From the NCBI GenBank assembly GCA_004298045.1, contig SCRM01000021.1, positions 186,001 through 250,000 on the forward strand: DNA of 64,000 nt. The letters are read 5' to 3'. A program made the translations under genes and the position numbers. The number at the start of each line of letters is the position of its first letter. The stretch's first letter is position 1. Positions 8,268-18,726 of the stretch are shown in pieces. The notes under the pieces were generated by a model. The model saw only the letters and a program-made list of their open reading frames with translations, searched no databases and had not been told where the DNA came from. This DNA is from Rhodanobacter sp. GTDB lineage: Bacteria; Pseudomonadota; Gammaproteobacteria; Xanthomonadales; Rhodanobacteraceae.

Positions 8268-8603
8268 ATGAAACGACGATCGCTGGACCCCGAAACCCCC
8301 ATCGAAGATGCCGAACTCGGCTTGTGCGCGGTGCTGTTGTCGCTCAAGGGCGTCGAGGAAATGGACGCGTTCCTGCGCGATCTGTGCACGCCGGCCGAGT
8401 TGGAGGTGCTGGTCGACCGCTGGCGGGTGGTGCCGCATCTGCTCGATGGCATCTCGTATCGTGAAATCCATGAGCGCACGGCGGTCAGCATCACCACGAT
8501 TGGTCGCGTTGCGCGCTTTCTCAACCAAGGCAATGGCGGGTATCTCGCGGCGGCGGCACGCGCCTCGCGCCGTCGCGCCGCCGCCAACAAGGTACGTCCA
8601 TGA
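8268..8603 (+). CDS. TrpR/YerC/YecD-family regulator heading the his operon
   Basis: This 111-aa protein has the Trp-repressor fold of the YerC/YecD family: [34 protein letters not shown] (helix-turn-helix) and [13 protein letters not shown]. Encoded first in the histidine operon and overlapping hisG by 4 bp (ATGA), it is probably a histidine-biosynthesis regulator, often called HisR in Xanthomonadales from comparative genomics (from memory). The effector is unknown; histidine is the obvious guess. There is no Shine-Dalgarno sequence, and the presumed operator overlaps the leader. Confidence 0.85.
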   Translation: MKRRSLDPETPIEDAELGLCAVLLSLKGVEEMDAFLRDLCTPAELEVLVDRWRVVPHLLDGISYREIHERTAVSITTIGRVARFLNQGNGGYLAAAARASRRRAAANKVRP

Positions 8604-9493
8604 AACCGCGTGATCGCCTGCGGGTCGCCATGCAGAAATCCGGTCGGCTCACCGAACCGGCACTCGAATTGTTGCGCCGTTGTGGCCTGAGCTTCCGCCA
8701 GAGCCGCGACAAGCTGTTCTGTTTTGGCGAGAGCGAGCCGGTCGACCTGCTCCTGGTGCGCGACGACGACATCCCCGGCCTGATTGCACAGGGCGTATGC
8801 GATGTCGGCATCGTCGGGCGCAACGTGCTCGACGAATTCCGGCTTACCGCCGGCGTCGAGCAGGCGCCGCTGGCAGAGCTGCGCGCGCTGGGGTTCGGCC
8901 GCTGCCGGTTGTCGATTGCGGTGCCGCAGGAATCCGCCTATCGCGAACCGGCGCAGTTGGCCGGCCTGCGCATCGCCACCTCGTACCCCGGCCTGCTCGG
9001 TGCCTGGCTGCGTGAGCGCGGCATCGAGGCCGGCGTGGTGACGCTTGCCGGGTCGGTGGAGATCGCGCCGAAGCTCGGCACCGCCGACCTCATCTGCGAT
9101 CTGGTGCAAAGCGGCGCGACGCTGGTGGCAAACCAGTTGCGCGAGGCCGACGTACTGCTGGACAGCGAAGCCGTGCTGGCCGGCCCGGCTGAGCTGCCGG
9201 GCGACGAGCGGGGCGATCTCTTGGCGCTGCTGCTCAAGCGGCTGGACGGTGTGATCCAGGTGCGTGAGTCGCGCTTGCTGCTGCTGCAGGCGCCGCGCTG
9301 CGCGGTGGAAGCGGTCACCCGGCTGTTGCCGGGCGGTCCGCAGCCAACCTTGCTGCCGGTGGCGGGGCAACCCGAGCAACTGCTGTTGCAGGCGCTGTGC
9401 GCCGGCGAAGTGAGCTGGCGGCAACTGGAAGAAATCAAGAAGGCCGGCGCACGCGACATGTTCGTGTTGCCGGTCGAGAAGATGCTGACCTAG
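8600..9493 (+). CDS. hisG: ATP phosphoribosyltransferase, long form
   Basis: HisG joins ATP and PRPP, the first and feedback-controlled step of histidine synthesis. At 297 aa it is the long form, with two catalytic subdomains ([11 protein letters not shown] at the start, [13 protein letters not shown] in the phosphate-binding region) and a C-terminal ACT-like domain that binds histidine. It overlaps the upstream regulator by 4 bp and is followed after 8 bp by hisD. Confidence 0.96.
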   Translation: MKPRDRLRVAMQKSGRLTEPALELLRRCGLSFRQSRDKLFCFGESEPVDLLLVRDDDIPGLIAQGVCDVGIVGRNVLDEFRLTAGVEQAPLAELRALGFGRCRLSIAVPQESAYREPAQLAGLRIATSYPGLLGAWLRERGIEAGVVTLAGSVEIAPKLGTADLICDLVQSGATLVANQLREADVLLDSEAVLAGPAELPGDERGDLLALLLKRLDGVIQVRESRLLLLQAPRCAVEAVTRLLPGGPQPTLLPVAGQPEQLLLQALCAGEVSWRQLEEIKKAGARDMFVLPVEKMLT

Positions 9494-9501
9494 GAACCCC
9501 G

Positions 9502-10809
9502 ATGAACCGGATCGACTGGAACACGCTCGACGAGACGGAGCGGACCAAGGCACTGGCACGCCCTGCGCGGGCGCAGGCGGCGGAGCTGCATGCGGGCGTC
9601 GCCGACATCATCGCCGCGGTGCGCGAGCGCGGCGACGACGCGCTGCGCGAGTTCGGCGCCAAATACGATCACTGCACGCTGGACGCCTTGCAGGTGACGC
9701 CGCGCGAGTTTGCCGAGGCCGAAGCGGCACTCACCGAATCGCTCAAGGCGGCGATCCGTGAAGCGATCGGGCGGGTCGAGACCTGGCACCGTGCGGCGGC
9801 GCTGCCGCCGGCTGCGGTGGAAACCGCGCCCGGCGTGCACCTCGAACGCATCGTGCGTCCGGTGGGGCGGGTTGGCTTGTACGTGCCGGCGGGCAGTGCG
9901 CCGCTTCCGTCGACGGCGGTGATGCTGGGCGTGCCCGCACGCATTGCCGGCTGTCCGCAGGTGGTGCTGTGTTCCCCGGCGCGGACGGATGGGCGGTGCG
10001 ACGCTGCCGTGCTGTACGCCGCGCAGCTCACCGGCGTGCATCAGGTGTTCAAGGCAGGCGGTGCGCAGGCCATCGCCGCCATGGCCTATGGCACCGCGAG
10101 CGTACCCAAGTGCGACAAGCTGTTCGGCCCCGGCAATGCGTGGGTGACGGAAGCCAAGCTGCAGGTTGCGGCCGACCCCGATGGCGCCGCCATCGACATG
10201 CCGGCCGGCCCGTCCGAGGTGCTGGTGATTGCCGATGCCGACGCCAACCCGGTATTCGTGGCCGCCGATCTGTTGTCGCAAGCCGAGCACGGCCCGGATT
10301 CGCAGGTGATTCTGCTCAGCCCGTCGGCGGCGTTGCTCGATGCCGTGGCGGTGGAAGTCGAACGCCAATGCGCCGAGTTGCCGCGGATCGCCATCGTGCG
10401 CAAGTCGCTTGCGCGCAGTCGGCTGATTCTCGTCGCCTCGCTGGCACAGGCGGTGGAAGTCAGCAACCGCTATGCGCCGGAGCACCTGATCATCCAGGTG
10501 AATGATCCGCGCAGCCTGTTGTCCGGCATCCAGAGCGCGGGCGCGGTGTTTCTCGGCGCGTGGGCGCCCGAGTCGGTGGGCGATTACTGCAGCGGCAGCA
10601 ACCACGTGTTGCCGACCTACGGCCACGCGCACAGTTACAGCGGCGTATCGGTGGCGAGCTTCCAGAAGCAGATCACGGTGCAGGAGCTGAGCGCCGATGG
10701 CTTGCGTGCCATCGGCCCGTGCACGGCAACGCTGGCGGCGGCTGAACAACTCGACGCTCACCGCCGTGCGGTGACGTTGCGTCTGGCGACCCTGGAGCGA
10801 ACGGCATGA
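9502..10809 (+). CDS. hisD: Histidinol dehydrogenase
   Basis: HisD oxidises L-histidinol twice, via the aldehyde, to histidine with NAD and a zinc ion. The 435-aa protein has the family signatures [47 protein letters not shown] and [10 protein letters not shown]-like [14 protein letters not shown] 9502 ([10 protein letters not shown]) is the correct start; the frame stays open into hisG but has no reason to be used there. It overlaps hisC by 4 bp. Confidence 0.97.
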   Translation: MNRIDWNTLDETERTKALARPARAQAAELHAGVADIIAAVRERGDDALREFGAKYDHCTLDALQVTPREFAEAEAALTESLKAAIREAIGRVETWHRAAALPPAAVETAPGVHLERIVRPVGRVGLYVPAGSAPLPSTAVMLGVPARIAGCPQVVLCSPARTDGRCDAAVLYAAQLTGVHQVFKAGGAQAIAAMAYGTASVPKCDKLFGPGNAWVTEAKLQVAADPDGAAIDMPAGPSEVLVIADADANPVFVAADLLSQAEHGPDSQVILLSPSAALLDAVAVEVERQCAELPRIAIVRKSLARSRLILVASLAQAVEVSNRYAPEHLIIQVNDPRSLLSGIQSAGAVFLGAWAPESVGDYCSGSNHVLPTYGHAHSYSGVSVASFQKQITVQELSADGLRAIGPCTATLAAAEQLDAHRRAVTLRLATLERTA

Positions 10810-11879
10810 ACGTGCTCGATCTGGCGCGGCCGGAAATCCGCGCACTCACGCCATATTCCTCTGCGCGCATGGAAGCCCGCGGCGGCGCGGTGCTGCTCAA
10901 CGCCAACGAATCCGCGTGGCCGCCCACGGGCGACACCGGCATCGGGTGCAACCGTTATCCCGAGCCGCAGCCGCCGGAGCTGGTTGCGGCCCTGGCGCGT
11001 TTGTACGGTGTGCGCGAGGCGCAGCTGCTGGTGGGGCGGGGCAGCGACGAAGCCATTGACCTTTTGATGCGCGCGTTTTGCCGCGCCGGGCACGACGCGA
11101 TCGTGATCCAGCCGCCCACTTTTGGCATGTACGCAGTGAGTGCACATATCCAGGGCGCCGAGGTGATCACGGTGCCGTTGGGTGCGGATTTTGCGCTGGA
11201 CGTCGAAGCCACGCTGGCCGCGGTAACGCCTGCGGTCAAGCTGGTGTTCGTGTGCACGCCGAACAACCCGACCGGCACCCAGGTGCCACGGCGCGATCTC
11301 GAACGGCTGGCACAGGGGCTTGCCGGTCGCGCCTTGCTGGTGGTCGACGAGGCGTATGTCGAATTTGCCGACGAGGCCGGCATGGCCGACGCGCTCGACC
11401 GCTTTGAGCACCTGGTGGTGCTGCGCACGTTGTCCAAGGCGTGGGCGCTGGCCGGTGCGCGCGTCGGCTGCCTGTTGGGGCATCCGGACGTGGTGGCCTT
11501 GTTGCGGCGGATCATGGCGCCGTATCCGCTGCCGCGGCCGAGCGTGGCGGCGGCGCTGCTGGCGCTGTCCGGCTGGGGGCAGACCAACGCCCGGGCGCAT
11601 CTGATGGTGGTGCGCAACGAGCGTGCGCGCGTGGGCGCCGCATTGGCACGGATGGACGGTGTGCACGCGGTATTGCCCTCGCAAGCCAATTTCCTCACGG
11701 TGCGGTTTGCCGATGCCTCCGACGCTTTCGCGCGCTTGTCCGCGGCGGGCATCGTGGTGCGCGACGTACGCCGCTACCCCGGCCTGGAGGACGCCTTGCG
11801 CATCACCATCGGCACGCCGCAACAGAACGACGGTGTGCTGGCGGCGTTGCGCGGGCCGGTGGCGGAGGTGCTCGCATGA
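10806..11879 (+). CDS. hisC: Histidinol-phosphate aminotransferase
   Basis: HisC transaminates imidazole-acetol phosphate to histidinol phosphate with PLP. The 357-aa fold-type I aminotransferase has the N-terminal [30 protein letters not shown], the VVDEAYVEF segment and the PLP lysine in [15 protein letters not shown]. Both ends overlap neighbours by 4 bp (ATGA), indicating translational coupling within the operon. Confidence 0.96.
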   Translation: MNVLDLARPEIRALTPYSSARMEARGGAVLLNANESAWPPTGDTGIGCNRYPEPQPPELVAALARLYGVREAQLLVGRGSDEAIDLLMRAFCRAGHDAIVIQPPTFGMYAVSAHIQGAEVITVPLGADFALDVEATLAAVTPAVKLVFVCTPNNPTGTQVPRRDLERLAQGLAGRALLVVDEAYVEFADEAGMADALDRFEHLVVLRTLSKAWALAGARVGCLLGHPDVVALLRRIMAPYPLPRPSVAAALLALSGWGQTNARAHLMVVRNERARVGAALARMDGVHAVLPSQANFLTVRFADASDAFARLSAAGIVVRDVRRYPGLEDALRITIGTPQQNDGVLAALRGPVAEVLA

Positions 11880-12943
11880 GCGCGCGCAAACTGTTGTTCG
11901 TCGATCGCGACGGGTGCGTCATCGAGGAACCGGCGGATGGCCAGATCGACAGCTATGAAAAACTCGCCCTGCTGCCGGAGGTGGTCGCCGCGCTGCAGCG
12001 GTTCGTCGGCGCCGGCTACGAGCTGGTGATGGTGACCAACCAGGATGGCCTCGGCACGCCGTCGTTTCCCGAAGCAAGTTTCCGTGGGCCGCAGGAGCTG
12101 CTGCTGCGCCTGCTGGCATCGCAGGGCGTGCGTTTTCGCGAGGTGCTGATCGATCGCAGTTTCGACTACGAAGGCAAGGACACGCGCAAGCCCGGCGTCG
12201 GCCTGATGCGCGCGTACCTTGCCGACGACGGCTGGAGCCGCGCCGCGTCGGCAATGGTGGGAGATCGCGAAACCGACCTGCAGTTTGCCGCCAACCTCGG
12301 CGTGCGCGGATTTCGCGTCGGGCCGCACGGCCTTGGCTGGAACGAGATCGCGCATCGCGTGCTGGATGCGCCGCGCATCGGCGAGGTGGTGCGCGACACA
12401 CGCGAAACGCGCATCCGCGTGCGCGTCGATCTGGACCGCGTGGCCGATCCGCAGGTGCACACCGGGCTCGGCTTTTTCGACCACATGCTGGAGCAGGTCG
12501 GCAAGCACGGCGGCTTTGCGCTGGAACTCGAATGCCAGGGCGATATCCACATCGACGATCACCACAGTGTGGAGGATTGCGCGCTGGCCCTCGGGGCGGC
12601 ACTGAAGCAGGCGCTGGGCAACAAGCGCGGCATCGCACGCTACGGCTTCTCGCTGCCGATGGACGAGAGCGCCGCCGATGCCCGGCTTGACCTTTCCGGG
12701 CGTCCGTACTTCGCGTTCGATGGCACCTTTCCACGCGAGCGCGTGGGCGAGCTGGCGGTGGAAATGGTGCCGCACTTTTTCCGCTCGCTGTGCGAGGCGC
12801 TGGGCGCGAACCTGCATCTTTCCGTGCGTGGCGACAACGCGCACCACATGGTGGAGGCGTGCTTCAAGGTGGTCGCGCGCACGCTGCGCCAGGCCATCGC
12901 GCGCCAGGGCGACGAGCTTCCCAGCACCAAGGGCTTGCTCTGA
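11876..12943 (+). CDS. hisB: Bifunctional histidinol-phosphatase / imidazoleglycerol-phosphate dehydratase
   Basis: HisB carries two steps. Residues 1-165 are a HAD phosphatase ([31 protein letters not shown]) and residues 166-355 are the dehydratase ([39 protein letters not shown]). This fused form is typical of gammaproteobacteria. The 355-aa gene overlaps hisC by 4 bp and its stop shares a base with the hisH start. Confidence 0.96.
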   Translation: MSARKLLFVDRDGCVIEEPADGQIDSYEKLALLPEVVAALQRFVGAGYELVMVTNQDGLGTPSFPEASFRGPQELLLRLLASQGVRFREVLIDRSFDYEGKDTRKPGVGLMRAYLADDGWSRAASAMVGDRETDLQFAANLGVRGFRVGPHGLGWNEIAHRVLDAPRIGEVVRDTRETRIRVRVDLDRVADPQVHTGLGFFDHMLEQVGKHGGFALELECQGDIHIDDHHSVEDCALALGAALKQALGNKRGIARYGFSLPMDESAADARLDLSGRPYFAFDGTFPRERVGELAVEMVPHFFRSLCEALGANLHLSVRGDNAHHMVEACFKVVARTLRQAIARQGDELPSTKGLL

Positions 12944-13533
12944 TGCGGGTGGTACTGGTCGATGCCGGCGGCACCAACATCGGCTCGGTGCGCTACGCCT
13001 TGCGACGCCTCGGCGTGGAGACGGCGCTCACGGCGGATGCGGCGGCCATTCGCAGCGCCGACCGCGTGATCCTGCCGGGCGTGGGCGCGGCCGGCCCCGG
13101 CATGGCGCGCCTGCATGAGCTTGGCTTGGTCGAAGTGCTGCGTTCCCTGACGCAGCCGGTGCTGGGCGTGTGCCTGGGCATGCAGCTTTTGTGTGCGCAT
13201 CTGGACGAGGGCAACGTCGAGGGCCTCGGATTGATTCCGGCACGCGTGGGCCACTTGGTCGCGCGCGCCGAGCTGCGTGTGCCGCACATGGGCTGGAACA
13301 CGCTGCGTGCGGTCGCGCCGCACCCGTTGCTGGCGGGCCTGGAGGCAGGCGATCAGGCGTATTTCGTGCACAGCTATGTGGTGCCGGTCGGGCCGTGGAC
13401 GCTGGCGACCGCGGAATACGGCGAGCCGTTTTCTGCTGTGGTCGCACACCGCAACTTTTTCGGCATGCAATTTCATCCGGAGCGCTCGGCTAAAGTCGGC
13501 GCCCGCTTGCTCGGGAATTTTCTCCGACCATGA
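12943..13533 (+). CDS. hisH: Imidazole glycerol phosphate synthase, glutaminase subunit
   Basis: HisH hydrolyses glutamine and channels ammonia to HisF. The 196-aa class I amidotransferase shows DAGGTNIGSVRYALRRLG, the catalytic cysteine in GVCLGMQLL and the His-Glu pair in MQFHPERS. ATG 12943 overlaps the hisB stop by one base (TGATG), the tight coupling expected in this operon. Confidence 0.96.
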   Translation: MRVVLVDAGGTNIGSVRYALRRLGVETALTADAAAIRSADRVILPGVGAAGPGMARLHELGLVEVLRSLTQPVLGVCLGMQLLCAHLDEGNVEGLGLIPARVGHLVARAELRVPHMGWNTLRAVAPHPLLAGLEAGDQAYFVHSYVVPVGPWTLATAEYGEPFSAVVAHRNFFGMQFHPERSAKVGARLLGNFLRP

Positions 13534-14258
13534 CGTTTACCGTTATCCCTGCCATCGACCTGCGCGGCGGCCACGTGGTACGCCTGAAGCAAGGCGATTA
13601 CGCCCAGCAGACCACCTATGCCGACGATCCGCTCGGCGTAGCGCAGCGCTATGCGGAAGCGGGCGCAACGTGGCTGCACGTGGTCGACCTCGACGGCGCC
13701 CGTGCCGGCCAGTTCGACAACCTTGCCGTCATCGAGGCGCTGGCCCGGGTCGGCATGCAGGTGCAGGCCGGCGGTGGCGTGCGTACGGAGGCCGACGTGC
13801 GTCGCCTGCGCGACGCCGGCGTGGCCCGCGTCGTGGTCGGCAGTGTTGCCATCCGCGACCCGCAGCAGGTGGTGACGTGGCTTGCCGATTTCGGTGCCGA
13901 ACACTTGACGATTGCGCTGGACACCCGCCGCGTCGATAACCGCTGGACGTTGCCCAGCGCCGGCTGGACCCAGGTCGAAGCCGGCACACTCGACCAGCTC
14001 GCGCCCTGGTATGCCGCACGCGGCGCGCAGCATCTGCTGTGCACCGATATCGACCGCGACGGCATGCTCGCCGGCTGCAACCTCGACCTGTACCGGCATC
14101 TTGCCGCCAGCGTGCCGACGCTGCAGGTGCAGGCGTCCGGCGGCGTGCGTGCGCTGGGTGACATCCGCGCCGCGCGCGCTGCCGGCGCCACCGGGGTCAT
14201 CCTTGGTCGCGCCTTGCTCGAAGGCCGGTTCACCTTGCGCGAGGCGCTGGCATGCTGA
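13530..14258 (+). CDS. hisA: ProFAR isomerase (phosphoribosylformimino-AICAR-P isomerase)
   Basis: HisA converts ProFAR to PRFAR by an Amadori rearrangement. The 242-aa beta/alpha barrel has the catalytic aspartates in [13 protein letters not shown] and [10 protein letters not shown], and phosphate-binding GGGVR and SGGVRALGD. It overlaps hisH by 4 bp and hisF by 7 bp. Confidence 0.96.
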   Translation: MTFTVIPAIDLRGGHVVRLKQGDYAQQTTYADDPLGVAQRYAEAGATWLHVVDLDGARAGQFDNLAVIEALARVGMQVQAGGGVRTEADVRRLRDAGVARVVVGSVAIRDPQQVVTWLADFGAEHLTIALDTRRVDNRWTLPSAGWTQVEAGTLDQLAPWYAARGAQHLLCTDIDRDGMLAGCNLDLYRHLAASVPTLQVQASGGVRALGDIRAARAAGATGVILGRALLEGRFTLREALAC

Positions 14259-15022
14259 GCCGGCGCATCATTCCCTGCCTCGACGTGCGCGATGGCCAGG
14301 TGGTCAAGGGCGTGCAGTTTCGCAACCACGTGGTGATGGGCGGTATCGTCGACCTCGCGTTGCGCTACCGCGATGAAGGCGCCGACGAGCTGGTGTTCTA
14401 CGACATCACCGCCAGCCCGGAAGGGCGCAGCGTGGATCGCGCGTGGGTGGAAAAGGTCGCGCGCGTCATCGACATTCCGTTTTGCGTGGCCGGTGGCATC
14501 CGTTCGGTGGCCGATGCACGCGCGGTGCTGCACGCCGGGGCGGACAAGATTTCGGTGAATTCTCCGGCGCTCGAACGTCCCGGCCTGATCGACGAGCTGG
14601 CAGCGGCATTCGGCGTGCAGTGCGTGGTGGTCGGCGTTGATTCGCTGCGCGATGCGGATGGCGAGTGGCGCGTGCGCCAGTACACCGGCGACCCCTCGCG
14701 CACGCAGGCCCTGCGCCGGCGCACGCTCGACTGGGTGGCCGAGGCGCAGCGCCGTGGCGCGGGCGAGATCGTGCTCAATTGCATGGGCAGCGACGGCGTG
14801 CGCGCCGGCTACGATCTCCCGCAGCTCAAGGCGGTGCGTGCGTTGTGCACGGTGCCGCTGATTGCCTCGGGCGGCGCTGGCGCCCCGGAGCATTTCCGCG
14901 ATGCGTTCCGCGCGGCCGATGTCGACGGTGCACTCGCCGCCAGTGTGTTCCATTCCAGCGCCATCGCCATCCCCGATTTGAAGCACCAGCTGGCTGCCGC
15001 GGGCATCCCGGTGCGGTTGTAG
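14252..15022 (+). CDS. hisF: Imidazole glycerol phosphate synthase, cyclase subunit
   Basis: HisF uses ammonia from HisH to convert PRFAR into imidazole glycerol phosphate and AICAR. The 256-aa barrel is paralogous to HisA and has [34 protein letters not shown] and [13 protein letters not shown]. The start overlaps hisA by 7 bp; hisI follows after 15 bp. Confidence 0.97.
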   Translation: MLSRRIIPCLDVRDGQVVKGVQFRNHVVMGGIVDLALRYRDEGADELVFYDITASPEGRSVDRAWVEKVARVIDIPFCVAGGIRSVADARAVLHAGADKISVNSPALERPGLIDELAAAFGVQCVVVGVDSLRDADGEWRVRQYTGDPSRTQALRRRTLDWVAEAQRRGAGEIVLNCMGSDGVRAGYDLPQLKAVRALCTVPLIASGGAGAPEHFRDAFRAADVDGALAASVFHSSAIAIPDLKHQLAAAGIPVRL

Positions 15023-15037
15023 GCAAGGAAACAAACC

Positions 15038-15685
15038 ATGAGTGCGATGCATACCGATCTTTCGCGACTGGACTGGGCCAAGGGCGACGGCCTGGTGCCG
15101 GCCGTCGTGCAGCACGCGGCCAGTGGCGAGGTGCTGATGCTCGGCTACATGAACGCCGAGGCGCTGGCGGCGACGCAGTCCAAGGGGCTGGTGACGTTTT
15201 GGAGCCGCAGCAAGCGGCGATTGTGGATGAAGGGCGAAACCTCGGGCAACGTGCTGTCGGTGGTGTCGATCCGCGCCGATTGCGATGCCGACACGCTGTT
15301 GATCGCCGCCACGCCCAGTGGCCCGACCTGCCATACCGGCAGCTTCAGTTGTTTTGGCGACCGCGGCGAGGTGCGTCCGCCGCTGGGCTTTCTTGCCGAG
15401 CTGGATGCGCTGGTCGCCACGCGCGATGTCGAACGCCCGGCCGGCAGCTACACCACGAAGCTGTTCGAATCCGGCGTGCGCCGGATGGCGCAAAAGGTGG
15501 GCGAAGAAGGCGTGGAAACGGCATTGGCCGCGGTGGTGCAAGGCGACGAGGAACTGCTTGGCGAGGCGGCGGATCTGCTGTTTCACCTGACCGTGGTGTT
15601 GCGCGCCCGCCACCTCGGGCTGGGCGAGGTGGCGGCCGTGCTGGCGCGCCGTCACGCGGAGCGCGAAGCAAGCGCCAAAAACTGA
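15038..15685 (+). CDS. hisI: Bifunctional phosphoribosyl-AMP cyclohydrolase / phosphoribosyl-ATP pyrophosphatase
   Basis: HisIE carries steps 2 and 3 of histidine synthesis. Residues 1-115 form the cyclohydrolase ([28 protein letters not shown], zinc-binding DCDADTLL and CHTGSFSCF); residues 116-215 form the all-alpha pyrophosphohydrolase ([29 protein letters not shown]). At 215 aa it is a standard fusion. AAGGAA before ATG 15038 is a good ribosome-binding site. It is the last gene of the operon and converges with the C13 peptidase gene 1 bp later. Confidence 0.96.
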   Translation: MSAMHTDLSRLDWAKGDGLVPAVVQHAASGEVLMLGYMNAEALAATQSKGLVTFWSRSKRRLWMKGETSGNVLSVVSIRADCDADTLLIAATPSGPTCHTGSFSCFGDRGEVRPPLGFLAELDALVATRDVERPAGSYTTKLFESGVRRMAQKVGEEGVETALAAVVQGDEELLGEAADLLFHLTVVLRARHLGLGEVAAVLARRHAEREASAKN

Positions 15686-15686
15686 A

Positions 15687-16670
15687 TCAGGGCGCCGCGG
15701 ACGATGCGGCGGGCGCCGGCGCAAACGGCACGGGCGGGCCGGGTTTGACTCCTTTGCGCCACGCCGCAAGCTGTGCCTGGATGCCGCCGCCGGCGTCCAT
15801 CTGCGGCTCCGACGGGGGGAGCTTGTCCTGTCGTTCCCAGCCGGCGATTTCGGTTTTCGCGATGCCGAAGGCCGCCAAAAAACTATCCGTGTGGTTGAGC
15901 CCATCGACCAGCCATGCATGGCCGAAATACGTGAGCTCGGATTCGCTGCCGCAACCAAACGAGCTGCGATCGCTGCGGGCGGCGGTCAGTACCAGCGTGC
16001 CCGGCGCATGCAGCGGCGGGATGAAGCCGCCCGAGTAGCAGGCATTGACCACGACGACTTTCCAGTCGAACGTGTGCTCCTTGAGAATGCCGGCGAGGTC
16101 GTTGGCGTCGATCTGGTCCAGCGGCAGTGGATCCATGTCCACCAGCAGTTGGTGATCCTCGCTGCCATGGGTGGCGAGGTAGAGCATCAGGATGTCGTCG
16201 GGGTGCATGACCTTGGCCAGGCCATCCAGCGTGCCTTCGAGGTTGCTCCACGTCGCCAACGGGCGCGTGGCGAGCGGGGCCGGGTTGTTCTCCAGCACCA
16301 GCACATGGGTGCTGGGACCGAGGCGGGCAGGGAAGGCGCGCGCGATGTATTCGACTTCGTTGCGAAAGACGTCCTCGCCGCCGTCGCCGGCAAACGCGAC
16401 GACATACAGATTGGGGGTGCCGGGCACACGTGGCGTGAGTTTGGCCAGCGCAGTACGCACCAATCCGGCTTGCGCGTAAAGCACCTGCTCGGGCGTTGGT
16501 GCGTCGGCCGGCCAGCCGGCGGCGGTGTCATCCCCGCTGTCGGCCGTGTTGGCGGCGCTCGCTGGCGTGGCCGTGGATGCCGCTACCGGGGTCGATGGCC
16601 ACCGCGGCGACCAGAGCGTCAGCAATACGCCGGCAGCAAAGGCAAGCAGGGTGATGACGATGGTGCGCAT
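15687..16670 (-). CDS. Membrane-anchored C13-family (legumain-like) cysteine peptidase
   Basis: This 327-aa protein has an N-terminal membrane anchor or signal segment (residues 4-20), an Ala/Thr-rich linker, then a caspase-fold domain. The dyad looks intact: His168 in YLATHGSEDH and Cys211 in VVVNACYSGGF, the C13 pattern also shared with caspase-like C14 and GPI-transamidase. The bacterial role is unknown; the domain would face the periplasm. The gene starts 3 bp after mtnC ends, on the same strand, so it is probably co-transcribed with methionine salvage, an odd pairing. Confidence 0.85.
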   Translation of the reverse strand: MRTIVITLLAFAAGVLLTLWSPRWPSTPVAASTATPASAANTADSGDDTAAGWPADAPTPEQVLYAQAGLVRTALAKLTPRVPGTPNLYVVAFAGDGGEDVFRNEVEYIARAFPARLGPSTHVLVLENNPAPLATRPLATWSNLEGTLDGLAKVMHPDDILMLYLATHGSEDHQLLVDMDPLPLDQIDANDLAGILKEHTFDWKVVVVNACYSGGFIPPLHAPGTLVLTAARSDRSSFGCGSESELTYFGHAWLVDGLNHTDSFLAAFGIAKTEIAGWERQDKLPPSEPQMDAGGGIQAQLAAWRKGVKPGPPVPFAPAPAASSAAP

Positions 16671-16673
16671 GGT

Positions 16674-17360
16674 TCAGGGCGTGATCGCGTCGAAATCCGC
16701 GTACACCGGGTGGCGCGGGTGCGGTGGGCGTGGCTGCGGCGGGCGCACCAGCCAGCCGGTTTGCAAGCCGGCGGCGTGGGCGGCATCCAGCTCTTCGACA
16801 ATGTCGGACAAGAACAGGATGCGCTCGGGGGCCTCGTCGATGGCGGCTGCGATCGTGGCGTAGGACGCCGCTTCGCGCTTGGGCCCGGAGGTGGTATCGA
16901 AGTAGCCGCTGAACAGCGGTGTCAGGTCGCCTGCTTCGCTGTAGCCAAAAAACAGCCGCTGCGCCGCGACCGAGCCGGACGAGTACACATACAGCCGCAG
17001 TCCCGCCGCTTGCCAGGCGCCGAGACGTGCCGGGACCTCGGCATAAACGTGGGCGCGGTAGTCGCCGGCGACATAGCCATCGCGCCAAATCATGCCTTGC
17101 AGTGCCTTGAGCGCGGTCGACTTGCGATCCTCGTCAATCCAGCGCAGCAGCAGTTCGATCACGCCCTGGCGTGCCGCCTCGACCAGCCCAACCTCACGCG
17201 CGGCCTCATGCAGCCAGTGCTGCACTTCAGGCTGGTCGCCATGGGTTTCCACAAAGGCGGGCAGGCGCTTGCGCGCGTACGGAAACAGCACGTCCTTGAC
17301 GAAATGGATCGAGCTGGTGGTGCCTTCGATATCGGTGAGTACGACGCGGACGGGGGGCAT
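16674..17360 (-). CDS. mtnC: Acireductone synthase (enolase-phosphatase E1)
   Basis: MtnC enolises and dephosphorylates diketo-methylthiopentyl phosphate to acireductone in methionine salvage. The 228-aa HAD-family protein opens with VVLTDIEGTTSSIHFVKDVL (nucleophile Asp), followed by the SSGSVAAQRLFFGYS and FLSDIVEELDAA motifs. It follows mtnD by 45 bp and precedes the C13 peptidase by 3 bp on the minus strand. Confidence 0.95.
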   Translation of the reverse strand: MPPVRVVLTDIEGTTSSIHFVKDVLFPYARKRLPAFVETHGDQPEVQHWLHEAAREVGLVEAARQGVIELLLRWIDEDRKSTALKALQGMIWRDGYVAGDYRAHVYAEVPARLGAWQAAGLRLYVYSSGSVAAQRLFFGYSEAGDLTPLFSGYFDTTSGPKREAASYATIAAAIDEAPERILFLSDIVEELDAAHAAGLQTGWLVRPPQPRPPHPRHPVYADFDAITP

Positions 17361-17405
17361 GCGGCGAATCCCGGAAAGGGCCCCCAGTTTACCGGGCGTG
17401 CCGTT

Positions 17406-17966
17406 TTATGCGCCGGTCGCAATGGGCTGCATGCGCGGGAAGCCCTTGGCGATGTCACTGCCGGTGTAGGTCGCGACCCACCCTTCCTTGTTGGTAAACA
17501 GGCGGATGGCGACGAAATATGGTGCCTCGCTCATATCGAACCAGTGGCGGGTGCCGTCCGGCACGCCAATGAGATCCCCGGCTTCGCACAGCACGGCATA
17601 CACCTTGCCGCCAAGGTGCAGGGTGAACTGGCCGGCTCCGGCTACGAAGAACCGCACCTCATCCTCGCTGTGGGTGTGCTCGGAGAGGAATTTCTCACGC
17701 AGCGACGCGCGGTCGGGATGGTCGGGCTTGAGGCTGATGACGTCGACGGCCTGGTAACCCTCCTCGCGCATCAGACGGTCGATGTCGCCGCGGTAGGCGG
17801 CGATCACTTCCTCCTGGCTGGCGCCGGGGGCGATCGGCTGGTTCGCGGCCCACTGCTCGAAGCGTACGCCGACCTGGGCCAGCTCGCGCTTGATCGCAGC
17901 GTGATCTGTCCAATCCGCAACCGGCGTGGTGGGGCGATGTTCGTCAAAAATGCGCAGGCGGCTCAT
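17406..17966 (-). CDS. mtnD: Acireductone dioxygenase
   Basis: MtnD splits acireductone with O2: with Fe it yields the methionine keto-acid precursor, with Ni a CO-forming off-pathway reaction. The 186-aa cupin has the metal ligands in [13 protein letters not shown] (His, His, Glu) and the later histidine in [11 protein letters not shown] 17966 is chosen over the upstream TTG because GAGGAGA lies just before it. Its start overlaps the mtnB stop by 4 bp. Confidence 0.95.
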   Translation of the reverse strand: MSRLRIFDEHRPTTPVADWTDHAAIKRELAQVGVRFEQWAANQPIAPGASQEEVIAAYRGDIDRLMREEGYQAVDVISLKPDHPDRASLREKFLSEHTHSEDEVRFFVAGAGQFTLHLGGKVYAVLCEAGDLIGVPDGTRHWFDMSEAPYFVAIRLFTNKEGWVATYTGSDIAKGFPRMQPIATGA

Positions 17967-18610
17967 GGTGACAATCTCCTCAGATCCAGTTCGCAATCAA
18001 GCAGGAATTCCAATGCTTCGAGATGTCGCTGCGCCTCAGCCATGTCGCGGCCCCAGGTGTAGAGGCCGTGGCCGTCGATCAGGTAGGCCGCCAGCGGCTT
18101 GTCGGCATCGAGCCAGGCCTTCACTTGGGCCACCAGCTCGGGCATGTGCTGGGTATTGGGAAACACCGGGATGACGAGCGTGTCGGCATGCGTGGTGATG
18201 CCGGCGATCGCCTTCTGCAGCTCCCAGCCCTGGAGCCGCACCTCGCCGGCGCGTGCGTACAGGCGCGAAGCGACGCTCTGCACATGCGAGTGCGTATGCA
18301 GCACGACGCCGATGACAGGCATGCGGCGGTAAATCTGCGTGTGCAGTGCGGTTTCAGCGCTGGGATGGGCATTGGTGCCGACCGGGTTGCCATCCAGGTC
18401 GACCAGCATGATGTCGTCGGCGCGCAGCTTGCCCTTGTCGCGTCCCGAAATCGTGATGACAATGTGCGCGGCGTCCACGCGCAGCGAAAAGTTGCTGCTG
18501 GTGGCTGGCGTCCAGCCACGCTCAGCCAGGTTGCGCGCAGCATTGGCGATGGCTTCGGCACATGCACGAAAGACGGTGGGCGATATCGAGTCGGGCAGCT
18601 GCTGGCTCAT
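17963..18610 (-). CDS. mtnB: Methylthioribulose-1-phosphate dehydratase
   Basis: MtnB dehydrates methylthioribulose-1-phosphate, the step before MtnC. The 215-aa class II aldolase-fold protein has SSNFSLR, the zinc ligands in [11 protein letters not shown] and the distal histidine in [11 protein letters not shown]. The frame is open for 17 codons upstream, but ATG 18610 ([10 protein letters not shown]) fits family length. It heads mtnB-mtnD-mtnC-C13; mtnA and mtnK or mtnP are not in the window. Confidence 0.94.
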   Translation of the reverse strand: MSQQLPDSISPTVFRACAEAIANAARNLAERGWTPATSSNFSLRVDAAHIVITISGRDKGKLRADDIMLVDLDGNPVGTNAHPSAETALHTQIYRRMPVIGVVLHTHSHVQSVASRLYARAGEVRLQGWELQKAIAGITTHADTLVIPVFPNTQHMPELVAQVKAWLDADKPLAAYLIDGHGLYTWGRDMAEAQRHLEALEFLLDCELDLRRLSP

Positions 18611-18615
18611 GCAAA

Positions 18616-18643
18616 TGGACGTCCAAACGAGTGGCTGACTATA
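18616..18643 (-). promoter_or_regulatory. mtnB promoter region with TGGACGTCCA palindrome
   Basis: On the minus strand TATAGT (18643-18638) can serve as a -10 for mtnB. Between it and the ATG lies a perfect 10-bp palindrome, TGGACGTCCA (18616-18625), which resembles the MetJ half-operator core AGACGTCT. Only one copy is seen, whereas MetJ needs tandem sites, so regulation by MetJ is a guess. Confidence 0.35.
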
Positions 18644-18726
18644 CACCAAGGCCACCGGCACCAGTCGTGGTTAATGCGTTCCATTCGCGCCTTGTATGGT
18701 GTGCGCGGCGTAGGATCAACCCGATT

